From Spirogloea muscicola (Eukaryota > Streptophyta > Zygnematophyceae > Spirogloeales > Spirogloeaceae), in the NCBI GenBank assembly GCA_009602725.1, contig WELB01000013.1:870810-924029 (forward strand): 53,220 nucleotides of DNA, read 5' to 3'. The position numbers and the translations under genes are program-made. How positions within the stretch are numbered: position 1 is the stretch's first letter; the number at the start of each line of letters is the position of its first letter. The notes under the pieces were generated by a model. The model did not search any database. It was not told the origin of the DNA and saw only the letters and a list, made by a program, of their open reading frames with translations. Shown piece by piece: positions 10,086-23,200 of the stretch.

Positions 10086-11879
10086 ACCGCTGAGGTAAAG
10101 GACGAATGGTTGGCATGTCGCAAATGCCTACTGATGCCCTCCTACGATTTGGTGGGTTGTCGTATGGATCGTTTGACTACAAGAGGCTTGTTATGTGTGC
10201 CATTGCTGACCTGCTTGTGGCAAGCTCTCTAAGCCTGCTCGCTTTGTATCACTGAAGACCCCTTCACACCTGCCTGACCAATTTATCGTATTCTTGCAAC
10301 AGTTGCGTTTCTATTATAGCCAAAGCTGCTTCTGTAGTATCAGCCGGCTTCTTCTGCTTGACATTGTCGCTCCATCTTTGACAACTCCTGAAGTGCCTCA
10401 CCCCTAAGTATGCAGTGTGCCTCATGTTGCGCTATGATCTGTCATTAAGGCCGGTGAGAAAAGGTACACAAACCAAATATGTTAGTCACAGCGCCTAATT
10501 TTCAGGCCAATACTCCACCTCCCTTCTCAGCCGAGGTTTCTAGTTGATCAGGCAAGACATGGCCCAATGATAACGGTCACCATGACAGTGCTGCTTCTCT
10601 CGGCTGTGAATCGTAGGCCACAAGCATTGAGAGCATTAAGGACTCGACAGGAGGGTCCTCTGAAATGAACACCATGGATTCACAGAACCTGGACCATCAA
10701 CAAGGCTCTTGCAGCTGCTTTTGGAAAACAGACAGATTACTTAGAGGGGCTGGCTCTGAGGAACCAGAACCTGTTACTGCCGAATTCCTTGTCTTGGGAG
10801 GGAAGGCGCCTGAGAAAAAGCCATGCTTGTATGCTGAGCCCATTGCATAGGCAAAGCATCAAAGACAATCATTTAAGAGACGGGGGCAAAGAAAGCCGGG
10901 GAATAAGGATCAGAGACAGTGGCAACTCGTGCAGAAGTAGCCTTTCCATGTATCAAGATTCCCTCAGCCGCGTAGTGTATGAAAGGCTCTGCTTACAAGG
11001 GGCTATGCAAGCAGATTGAACCTGCACAAATGGCATAACAACAATTTATGGTCACTTTCCTTGACCTACCCTTGGGGTGAGGTTGAGTCGAGCATGAGGG
11101 GCACTAGAATGTGATACCCATTTGTGCAATGAAAGAGAGGATGCTTTCACAAGAAATGTGGCCAAGTCACTAACATGCCGAGCAACTGTTACGGCTGCAA
11201 AGCATGCCTTATAGGTGCTTGTACTTAGGATGTCATTCTGTTAGATTAAAAATTGGCTACAAGATTAGCTCTGTCTCGTGCAAATATAAGGTAGTCAAAC
11301 TTACCGTAACTTCTGAAGAGCTAACAAGAGCTGTCCATGGTCAATAATTCATGACTAACACTGTCCATAGGTGTATACTGACTTGCACCTTCTCTTTACA
11401 TTCTTGCAGAATTGGGCATGCTATGTCACTATGCAGCATGACTGGGGGGTGCCTTGAAGAGCGTGCAATCTGCAAGATACTTCCAACTTACGATAAGGCA
11501 GGTTGCAGCTCTGTCTCACATCAATGCTGCAGTTGTGTAAAAGATGCAAACAATCCAGGAGGATGCGCAACAATGCCAGCTTTTGACAGTAACAATTAAT
11601 TTCACCTCTTCATAGTTAGAGAATGCAGGTGATGCCCCTGCTGTGACCTCATGAAACTTTGTGGTCTGAATCAGGGCGCCCTTAGGGCACAGTGATGGAG
11701 TGCTCCTGGTCAAGACCTAGGTAACAATCCGAGACAAAGTATAGGCGAAGGTCCTGCCAACAACCGTGAGGGAACAGTGGAGTCAGTCAAACATGGGGCA
11801 ATTGGGGTGTTGGTTAGGTTTGGCTAAATGACTGGCACATGCAATACTTGCACTCTGGAAATCTTTTGGATGCTAGCAC
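10086..11879. other. Long intergenic stretch without assignable gene
   Basis: This is 1.8 kb downstream of the helicase gene. Frames are short (60-80 codons), AT-richer than the genes, and lack recognisable motifs on either strand. It probably holds the 3' UTR of the helicase gene; a TGTAA on the minus strand near 11395 is a possible distant poly(A) signal. No hairpin or repeat of the families seen elsewhere was found here. Confidence 0.45.
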
Positions 11880-14205
11880 ATTAATAGCTATAAATACAAG
11901 TCCTGGGGTAAGCATGGCTGACGAACATCGACTTTCATGCTTGCCTTTCCCTTGGAATGCATCCCTGCTGGCAGCAGCAAGCGCGTGGTGATGTGATTGG
12001 AGAACGTGACACGCTTAAGAACGTGGAGCTCCTTCGTGGCCGGAGTCCCAACAAGCAGCCACCAGCCGGGTTCTTTCATCTGCTTGACACATGCAGCAAC
12101 CTTAGGACGTAAGGAGAGCCCAGAACATTAAAACAGGTGATATCTCAGCACATAATTCATGTGTAAACTAATAGTCAATCTCCTCAGCTTTACAAGGCCT
12201 CTTGACTTCGAAACACACAGCACCTTGGGAAAACGAGGAGCATAAGCTCTAGTGCCATGATCCTGGACCAGCTGCCTTCTCCGAGAAAGGTGTACTTCCA
12301 GCATTGATTCACCATCTTCACTTCTCTTCCCTGGCTCCTCTAATGTTCTCCACGTCAAAGTGACTCGAGGGAGCATGCCCAGGGCAGCCATCAGCTCGTT
12401 CAATTGTGATAATGGCAGCTGTGCTCTGAGAAGGGATCTTATCCTGTCTGATGAAGCCTCCACCACATCCTTGAGTGTCAAGAACCCTTCCTGTCGCAGA
12501 GTTCCTCCTATACTCTCTGTGAAGTGGGGAAGAATGTCGCAAGGGTTGGCGTCCATCCAGAGGCCCTGTTCAGAGAGGCCCACAAAAACAACATCCCAGA
12601 CTGTTTATGTAAGAAGGCAGTTTACCGTACTTGGATAGTCTCTAGTCTCTTTCTCCAATCCAGCTTGCAATCAAAGAAGCTGGCACTACATGTGATGCAT
12701 CATAAAAGGGCTCCTGGTCCTCTGCTAAGATCACATGCAACCTCCTGAGGTGCCTTGAAGCAATCACCTGCAGGACCATCTGCATCAGCTGCATGCATCT
12801 CAGAGTTGTTTGCAGCCACCCTCCATTGGCAGCAACATCCACCATTGCCTGGAGGATACGAATGCTTTGATCCAACAAGGACTTGGTGTCGGTGATGTAG
12901 TCGCTGATTGGAAGGCTCAGCTGTGAAAAGTGCGCCTGTAGAGACAAGAAGATCAAGAAGATGAACATACAGGCCAATTTGGTGGAACATAGTATCTGAG
13001 AATGTTTTCAACGTTGACAGAGCTGACTGACCTGGAAGAGGAGGTTCGCCTTCGCGTGAGGGTCTTCTAAACTCTTGGTATGTACTGGCCACCGCACTCT
13101 TGATGCCAGCTGCCCGTTTAGGATGTCCTCATTGTGCCTCACCGGCAGCTCGTCAAACTCTGATGCTCCAGAAAGAATCTGCAGAAGTTGCTGTTTGAAA
13201 AGAGGGAGGATGGAAGGGCTATCAGAGGACACCCAAGCGTGAACAATAACGAAAAGCAAGATGTAGTAGTAGACTTCACAGTGCACACGCGCGTGTACGG
13301 ACCCTCTGGAAATGACATGTCCATGTATAGATTTGGGTTGTGTACGGGAAGCCATGAGTACCTGAGGTGTATTGTCAGCATGCATGCTTGAGCTGAAAAG
13401 TGCCAGTGTGGTGTAATGTAAGTAATAAAGTGATGCTACTCTCCCAAGATAAAGTGCATCAACTGTGTGGTCCTCGTTGACCCTAACACACCCCGCATCC
13501 TCAAGGTCCTGCAGACTCCCACCTATCAAGCTGCCAGGCATTGAGGTGCTCGTCAGCTGCAATCATGCTAGTCTTCTCTGTTATATCTCTGAGGCCATAG
13601 GGTTAGCATACTGCAGCTCCAATTTATGCCTTGGATAAGTACCAGCTAGGCACAAGTACAGCGCATACAAAATGGAGCAGACAGCAGAGCGGACTTGAGC
13701 ATGCACTGATGCTGACAATGCACCTCGAGAGGTACAAATTGATTGATTCACTGGTTGTCTCGTCTAGGTCATAGTAGCTGGGATTCATAACCTACATGCA
13801 CATGGACATGCCAATCTCTGAAGACTGCAAAAACAGACTCTCAGCAAGTTCGCCTCGTCATGCCATATTGCACAACCCTTTGTCTCTACAATGCAGTCTG
13901 CCGTCACAAGGTAGTAACTAAAGCGCAACGGCACTAACAGCCTCACACCTACGCTCTTGCTTCTGATGCTTCAACCATGACGCTTCTGCGTAGCAAGCAG
14001 AAGCGAGTCAAGAAGCAGGGGAACAGAGGAGGGGCCAAGTTGAACAAAAGAGCAGACCAGTCTGCGAAAGAAGTATGTCCATGTGAGGTAGTCAAGAGCA
14101 TCCTGCGTGTTGGCAATGGTTCCAGCAACGACCTCTGCATTCAGATGATCATGCAGCTGACCAGCGAGGCTACTTTCCACTGGGAAGGGCTCGTACAGAA
14201 ACTGC
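11880..14205 (-). other. DExH14 gene: winged-helix and Sec63 unit 2, C-terminus
   Basis: Exons read [20 protein letters not shown] and [10 protein letters not shown] (14207-14030), NPSYYDLDE (about 13780), [17 protein letters not shown] (about 13520-13460), [17 protein letters not shown] (about 13170-13120), [31 protein letters not shown] (about 12940-12880), [11 protein letters not shown] (about 12550) and EPGWWLLVG with ELHVLKRV (12079-11990). The last exon's reading frame beyond about 11960 is ambiguous: one frame ends PQDLYL-stop, another FVSHAYP and then a stop. Confidence 0.8.
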
Positions 14206-17200
14206 AAAAGATCATTGAGGTCCTAGCTTCAGGTCTTTGTGCATCTAAGAACAGCGTATCGAGGAAGATCTGCCTGTGCAGGAGATGGGGTGCTTGAATT
14301 TCCAGCGAGCAACGTAACAGGCTACAGGCATAATGATTGTGGTTCAAACGTCTTGCACAGTCTAGTGGTCACCATTAGGACGATGCTTGTGAGCTACAGC
14401 ACTACTGGAAGTATCCGTGCATGAATACACATGGGCACATCACAGACCACCATAAGAAGGTCATTCCAGCTTGCCTTCTTGTAGAAGCTCTTCTTAGGCT
14501 CATGTACAAGGATGACAGCCTTGCCATGCTGATCGAATTGCGGCCGTCCAGCTCTCCCCATCATCTGGAGCACATCTGTGATTGGGAAGTCCACATACCG
14601 CTTGAGCTTGCCATCAAAGAACTCTGTGCCCTGCCAGATTTAGACAAAGATTGTGAAGAATGAGACCGTAAACCCTTAGCAGCTGCATGCAGCACCGCTC
14701 ATCACACTCATGTTACTCGAGCCATCAGGAGTGCAAGAACCAGTCTCAGACCATGCTTCCAACTACAGCATGATCATCTGCCAATAAAGCCAGCCCTGTC
14801 GCAGATAGCAGATAGCAGTCCAGCTGCAGTACTACCTTGATGATGACGAGGTGAGCCGGGAGATTGACACCCCAGGCCAGCGTGCTAGTACATACGAGGA
14901 CCTGTCAAAAGCCCATGTCTCATTTCAGCTGCTGCTCTGGCGCCCACTCTTCTCCACAGAGAGCCAAGATCATTGTGCTGCATCTTTTATCTGAGCATGT
15001 CATTTGCAAGTGTACCTGAATTTTGCAGTTTGTGAACAATTCTTCCACTAGTGAACGATCCTTTGTGTTGAGGCCAGCATGATGCAAACCAACTCCAAAT
15101 TGTAGTGTATGTTTCAATGTGGCATCGGTTGCTTGGGCCACGACCATGGCAATCTCCTCCTCAGTCAGGCTCAAGAATTGCCGCGGGCGTTCATCTGCAG
15201 CCGCACACTGAGGACCCCTCCAACAAAAAGGCATCACAAACAATCAGTGAGAATCTCTAGCGTGCAATTGGTCAACTGAGGACACTATAGACGACAAAAG
15301 ATATAACCAACGGGCAACTCGTCTAGATTTCACAGCAGGTAGGCTTGCAAATATGGTCTCCAGCTTTGGTGTTGGTCTCCAGCTTTGGTGTTGAGGTAAG
15401 CTTATGTTTCATGTCAGACCCATCCTGCACGCTGTCTGCTTAGTATGAAAGGAGAAGAGAAGAACAATAGGGTCACCAGGTTTATGTGATTACCTGGATA
15501 AGGTCAAGAGCTGTCAGACGGGTCTGACGACGGGAGGACACAAAGATGAGCACTGGCTTCAATGGGGAATGCGTGTTGATGGCTGCATAAGCTGGCTTAT
15601 TCATGCTATTCATGCGTGGACAGTAAAATTTGCCAGGATACCCCTGCATTTCAGAATGAGTGCCTCGAGGTTGCAGTAAGCTTTTGCCCACAACGTTTTA
15701 CGGGCCCGTATCTGTGGCGGTTAAGATACCGAGGTAGATATCATCTTGCAGTCAGAAGTGCCATCTAGTCCTTACTAAAGATGAGGATGATACTAACAAG
15801 CCATAGATGTGATAGAGGCTCATGCACAGCAGGAGAGGCGTGAAGCACCTGGATGTGGACCTCAAGGGGCACAGGCCTGACACTGGGCTTGAAGTTGTAC
15901 AATCCGACCTTGTCGATTCCTAGCCAGTCTCCTAGGTCCCTGCACCACATCGCATATTTATGCAAAGGTTGGTACTTAATGTCCATTATATGCAACTGGC
16001 AGACTTGTCCGATCACAGAAATTGGCACATGCGCCACAGATACATTGCACATGGGCGCATCCTCCATCAGCAATGCTTCCTGACACAAGAGCTGGTAAAT
16101 GTCCTTCCTGGCTTCTCCACAGCAATACATGTCCAATTTGTGTGTTAAAAGTAAGCGCGGTCAATTAGCTGTCTAGTTCATTACTTGGCATTAGCAAGGG
16201 CTGTTGAGAGGCCAACAAAGCGGATTGGCTGGGCCGTCTGCGCTGCAATGTATCTCATCCGGGAGACAATGACCTGCCACGAGAAGAAGTGCACGATTCT
16301 GTTTGCTACTATTCTGGTTGTACATCATATTCATCTTTCACTATGAAGAGTTTAATTGTCATCACAGGACAAGGACAAGCAGTGATACTGGTTGTAAAAA
16401 GCTGCACTAAGAGATTGATCACAAGGAGAGGATGGGGCATAACTACCTCCAAGATCGGCCCTCGGTCGGCACCCAAGAGATGGATCTCATCAATAACCAT
16501 AAGCCCAACCTACAAGGCCCGACATCACCGACTGTCAGGCTCACCAAAGTCGCACTTCGTTGTTTGTTGACAGAGTCTTAGGTGACCACTTTCACGTGCT
16601 ATAGCTACATAGCAGATAAAGCTCCAGCATCAGCAAGCGCGAGACAGCAGACTTCAATAAACGATGCACTCAATCCTTGTTTCCTGTGAGACCTTGCGAG
16701 CATAGGTGCGGTTGGACCAATTTCGACTGATGCCGTCCCACTTCTCAGGTGTGGAGATAATTATGTCAGCAGAGATTAAAGCCTTCAAATCTGGTGTGAA
16801 GTCCCCTGTGAGCTCCACCTGTCACCAGCCACATCAAAGACATACACGCAATTTGACTGTATGAGCAGCACCAAAATGAGGCACCTGGTGGCACGTCTCT
16901 TGGCAATCAAGTCAATGTGTCACTAGCACTCAAAGTTGTGTAGCGTCAGTGCTAGCTAGAGCTTTGAGGATTGTCGCCTTCACCATTTGCAGGTTGAGCT
17001 TTGATACAAGGCCCCTCTTCCAGTCTGTCATGCGCTCTCGCACAAGCGCCTTCAGCGGCGCTATGTAAATCACCTAAGCTTGGCAACCCACAGAGATCTA
17101 TGTAAATGACCGCCTACCAAACACTGCTTTGCTGACTGGGCACGTACAGCCCCTGCAAGCGTCGTAACACCATGAAGTATATGTTCATGAACGCCGGTGC

Positions 17201-20200
17201 CCGTGAACTTGCACTCAAATAGAAACGACCCTTACTTTCATGCCTGGCTGGGTCGAGAATAGACGCAGCATGGCCAGCTCAGCTGAGATGGTCTTCCCAG
17301 AACCTGTAGGAGCTCCTAGCAGTACATTGTGATCCGTATTGTACAGGGTATGGAATGCCTTGAAGCCAGATTGAGAAATTTAACAGCAGAGTCAGCGTCT
17401 CAAGGCACATGAGCCATACTGAGCCATTAAGATGAAGCACAGCGACGAAGACTGAGTGATGCTTGAAGTGGTGCACGAGCACACGGACAGAGCCAGTCCA
17501 ATCAGCATTCAACATCTGGAGCGTGAAGCTCATTTCTAAACAACCGTGCAAGGTGGAGTTAGGTTGCTCATCAAGCTTACTTGCGTCTGTATAGGGTTGA
17601 AGTGGGAGAAGCGGTACAGACTCTCAAATAGCGGGTTGTGCAGGGCAGTAACAGGTAGCGGCTTGAGGTCAAGAAGCTCGGTATGCGGAGGATGCTTCTG
17701 CATATGCTCAACCACATCTGAAGAATGAAATCGAAGGACCCTCTATACATGTACAGAATCTGCCGTGTTGATTATCACTACTGCAAAACAATGTAAGAAG
17801 TGCAAACATCAGAGGCACAGAGCGAGGACAAACCTCGGGAAGGATGAGGTGCTGGAAGGACATGGTGTGCACAGCTTGAGCTTGCAGCCAATTGTCACTT
17901 ATAGCTCGTACATAGTACTGACTGGGCAAGGGCTCAAATATAGGAATGGTGAAAGTCATCTTGAGATCCCTTCCCTCTGACACCATTTTACGATTAAGGT
18001 TGAATACATCTGAGTGATATATGTGCTCGTTTTCTGAGTCCTGCACACACAATGGGTTAGCGATGCTGGAAGGTCTGAGCAAGCTTTCGTACGTATCACT
18101 GTAGTGTCCACTCCTCCTTATATATACCATGCAGAGCAGGCAGTATGGGAATGCTAGACATGAATGAACAATATTGATCTGGCAAGGCACATGGTTGGTT
18201 GGCCACATGAAATACCTCAACCCAAACTAGCCATCGCTCTGTTGTGCCATGTATTTTGTCCTTCCAGACAAAGTCAGGCGTGATTGAGAGCGTAACCTAC
18301 AACATGTGACCTGGCCTAGTCAGTAGAGCCTGGTGTGAAGACTGCATCCCAGGCTTCTCCAAATACATGTGATACAGATTTGTTGCATGGAACAGAAATA
18401 TTCTGCTGTAATAGCTTGGATTGGCAATAGGAAGGTGATGCGGACCTGAAGTACTGTTCGTGTGATGGGACTTATATTTGCTGACAGGAATATCTTTGGG
18501 AAATACTGCAAGCACTGACTCACCAACTGCAATATAGAGTGGTGCTTGTTAGAATATCATATCACTATACTAGGAAGTAAAGAGAGACAGACACGTCTTT
18601 GCAAATATTAGCTTGTCTTACTGACAAACCTGCTTTGCAGACACTGCAGAAGTTGACAAAGGGAACGATGTAGTGACTACAATTGCCGGTTACCTTTCCA
18701 CCATAAGGATGCCTGATGAGAGCACCGATTTCTTTCTCATCCATGTCGTACAGTCGATCCATCTCTGCACCTCTTTCCTCCAACTTGTGCAGGACCTATT
18801 CACGGAACGCCAACAAGAGCACAGATCATGCGTGCCAGAAGTCAGACTGAGAGCTTGTGTCACAGCAGCGGTAAACACCTGCTGCGACATGTAATGTGGC
18901 ACATCTGCTCAAATTGAAAGTCTGGAATCTGATGCCCCAAAGTTGCATAGGTGTGGTTGATTGTGGAAGATGCAGCTCTCCAAAAGACATGTGCAATCCA
19001 TGGGTGAAGCAAGATCAAATGTTGTTGCCTGGTGTTTTCAATGGATAGCTCGTTTTTTGGGGTTTGGGCTTTAAGGTTCAGGGTTTAGGCAAGCTGAATC
19101 GTTTAAGCAAGCTCAACTGTTGTTGCCCTGCGTGTTATAAAAATAGCAATCTGTGCAGCATGGCAGAGCTACAGTCATGAAACAGGATCCATGTGTACCT
19201 CCAGAGAAAGCATCGAATCAAATTGCCGAAGGGGATGCTGATGCGGCCACACTCTTCTATCGACCGACTTGCAGTACTCAAGTAGCATGGCAGCCATGCT
19301 TGACCACCCCCTCCGCAGGCATATCTCAAACAGTGCTCTCATTATTCTACCCAAGCTGGCGGAGATGTATGCGCTGTCAGCTATCAAGGAGAACCCATCC
19401 AGGAAACCCCGCGAGATATACACCTGCACATCGCTCGCATGACTTCATGTGAATCTTACTGTCTAAGTCGAAGTGAGATACCAACAAATTGAAATGAAAT
19501 TCCAAGTCAACAACGTATTGTCATTGTCCATTGTCTGATATGCATAGGTTCATTGGTAAAATAAACAAATGCAGCTGCTGAGATTGGTAATTGTCTGTAC
19601 CTGTATGAGTATGTCTATCTTTCCATGCTTCTCTTCAGTACTGGCTTTCACCTCAACAGGACAGAACTTTCTGCGCGCAGTCTCCAGTTCAGGCTGTTCC
19701 TCTTCTCTTACGGCTATATTTTCAAACTCTGAAGAATGAGCCACCATGTGCAGTAACTGCACAGGAATGTATTTACGGCCTGCCCTCATCAGTTTCGATT
19801 TGGTGAAGCTGTCATTAATTGCACAGGGGCACGTGGGCAGCCTGCCCTCGTTATTCTAGTTACAAAGTCACTCATCAGACTTGACGGTAAATAGGGCAAT
19901 GAGATTGGCAGCTCATAGAAGCTGAAGAGTGTCCTTACCTCACTGTCACTCATGTGACGTTTGAGCATCTCATTGTAAGTCTCCACAGATGTGTACTGGA
20001 TGTAAAAATGAGAAGCAACTCTACCAAGCTCAGTGACATAGAGATTGCCAGACTTTTCGTCAAACCTGACCATCTTGGCTTTGTCCAAAGCTCGAGCTGC
20101 CTCTGTGATGAGGGAACGACTCTTTGACGTCAACTGTGGATCCACCAACATCTGCCATCATACAGTTATCTGTATATTGAGTCGGTGCACGTTATCAATG

Positions 20201-23200
20201 AGCAGCGGTTATCTTGATAAAGTCCGTTTGCATGCCGAATCAAGCACGGCCATCACAAGGCGGTCGAGACGAAATGCATTGGCATCAGGATGATTTAATG
20301 CATGTGCATAAGTCGAACCTCTTCCCAGGTCATCCCATATGCTAAGGGATTTGATTGCATGCGCTTGAATAGGTAAGTGTAGCTGAGCCATGTAGAAGCC
20401 TCCTTCACGCTCGTCACTGTCCCAAGGACTATCTCTGCATTGAGGTTGTCCTTCATCGAGGCTATGAACTGATTGGACACAACAATCGATTCCCAATCAG
20501 GTTCGTTAACAGCTGCATACATTTAAGTTTTTGAACAGCACTGTCTTCTTCTGAGAATGTTTGATGCACGAGGTTTTTAACAAGTGGAATGGCAATGAGA
20601 TCTTATTCATCGACTTGCCTGGCTCTCAATGGGCAGCTGGTGAGTCAGCAATCTCAGGTAGTGTGACAACTTTGAGTGCGAGGTGATGATTATGCCCTCG
20701 CCGCTAGTGTCGAACTGAGGCCTCCCAGCTCTTCCAAATATCTGCATGACATCTAGCATGCCCAGCTCCTTCCAACCTCCCGCTTTAGAGTCATAGATTT
20801 GTGTGCCCTGAAGGTGTCAGACTACGATGCTGTGAGGTGGGGGTCTTTCTTTCAGTGCCGCGGAGACTATTGCACGGTAGAAGTTGAATTGCATGCAACA
20901 GCTGGAAAGATTAATTCCACACTGCAATCAGCATGTATAAGGCTTGAGCTAGACGCAAGCGCTTCTTTTATTGGCAGACAACCTTTATGATGACCATATG
21001 AGCTGGTAAATTGACTCCCCACGCCAACGTGGCAGTGCACACCAGGACCTGGGCACCTCGCACTGTCATTAGTTACTGGCTGACGGGCACTGCCAAGCAG
21101 TCGACTTAGCATGGCGGCGGTTGGTCGAATCACAGAAGTTGCTGGAGTACTGATCTCTAAGCTGACCTTTAGTAGACCCTCGCTGAAAAGCCGTTCTGTC
21201 AGAGCCCGATCTGATCGGAGCATTCCAGCATGGTGACACCCAAAGCCAGACTGGAAAAGCTCAGCTAGTTCACGATTCCGGGACTTGGAGACCTCCTTCT
21301 GAAAGTGGTTGGCCAAGTAGCAGGGCCTGTAAATATCAGTCCGCCGCTCTTGATTACATTTCAACCATTCTTTCTTCATAGTGTGCTGTACGCATTTGGC
21401 TTGCAGTTCCAGCCGCTTTTTAGTGGCGATTATCCTCATGCAATCAGCAAGCACAGTATTCTTGTCCGGAACTTGGGCGCAAGCAGAGAAGTCATTGTTT
21501 TGTCACATGAGGGTCAGATGTTTGCACCTTCATGAGGCCATACTGGGAATGCTCCTCAACAGTAAACTGGCCCAGGACCCCAGTTCGTTGAGCAAATTCG
21601 ACCTACAAGCATGCACGCATGCTTAAGCAAACAACTGCATACTCATGATACATGATGCATGCTCATACATGATGCATACTTATGAGTGAATGAATCTGAG
21701 GATGTTCTCATGCATCTCTTAAAGGCTTGCCATTGTCTTACCAAGATGCGAGCTGTCTTGACAGTATCTTTTCGAGAGTGCACAAAGACCATTGCCTGCT
21801 GATCTTTCTTCACAGCCTCCATGACCTGAGTATGCATTCAAGAGAAGACGACTAGGCTCAGGTGTGTCTCTACATCAAAAAGTTTCACATGATACTCATG
21901 CACAACGGTTTCCTGCTTCTTACATGTAGAAAGCTAGCCTGCTTCACGAGCAAATGTGGCCGTGATACACTGATGAAGGTGGTGCACATTACAGCTAAGG
22001 ACAATGCATGCCCAATAGGAGGATGCTTTAAGCTGAAGCAGTTGACCTGGTCAGTCTCATACTTACTTTGTTAAAGCAAATCTCGTTCATGAGTGAATTA
22101 CGGAGTACAAAATTTTGCTCGCTAACCCCAATGTATTGTTGAGCGAGCGGTACAGGGCGATAGGAACCATCAAAGAAGAAGAGGCCGGTATCCAGATTGA
22201 CTCGGAGAAATTGAGCAACCTGCCGAGAACATGTTTTGGGTTCTGTCTTCAAGACAGGATCCAACAAATACGGACCCAACAATCCTGACTATACTCCTTA
22301 TTGTAATGTAGTCCATGACAACCCAAGGATGAGAATTCGCTATATACCTCCTTGTAATTAGGAAGCGTGGCTGAGAGGCCCACAATGCGTATCATGCTTT
22401 GGCTCGACTCGACCTGAGAGAACAAGTGCGATGACATTAGGATTGATTTCAAGGCTCAGAAAGCTGCTTGAAAGGGCTGCTTAAATGCATAGCCCATTGC
22501 TTTGGTGCAATATCAGGCTGCAATCTGATCTCACTGCAAGCATCTGCAATCAGAGTCTCAGAGTATGCATTACGGTTATAGAGCAAAGAAAGACTTAAGA
22601 AGCAGAATTTGAGCTGATCAGACCTGGCGCAATGTCCTTGCCACCAGTGTCTCAATAACAGGACCTCGATCATCATTCAGCAAGTGCACTTCATCAACAA
22701 TCAACAATCTGACAAGAGAAGCCAATGCCACATCTGAGGACTTCCGCGTAATCACGTCCCACTTTTCAGGTGTTGTGATAATCATCTGCAGCCAACATTT
22801 ACCCATTGAAACAGACATTCAGTCAAGAGGTCCGTGATGTCAACCCTAAGTGCTCAGGATGCAATAGTTGCAGACAAAATGGAAGATGAAGGACAATGCG
22901 TAATAAGGTTATCTTCAGATACCAATCAATTGATAGATATGAAGTGTCGCGCTACGGCAGGACTGTGAGAATTATAAAGGACAAGCTCACTGCCTGATGA
23001 GCCCTTCCTGCTTGCCAAATCTCTCTACCTCTGAAGCTACACTGAAGCTACCCAATAAGGTAATGCTTACAACCTGTGTTTCTTCAAGCTCGCGCTTTGA
23101 CAGCTGCATGTCCCCTGTTAGCTCCTTCACAGTCAGGCCCAACATTGACAATCTCCTGCTGAACGCTGCCGCCATTTCAGCTGCCAGCGCCTGATGATGT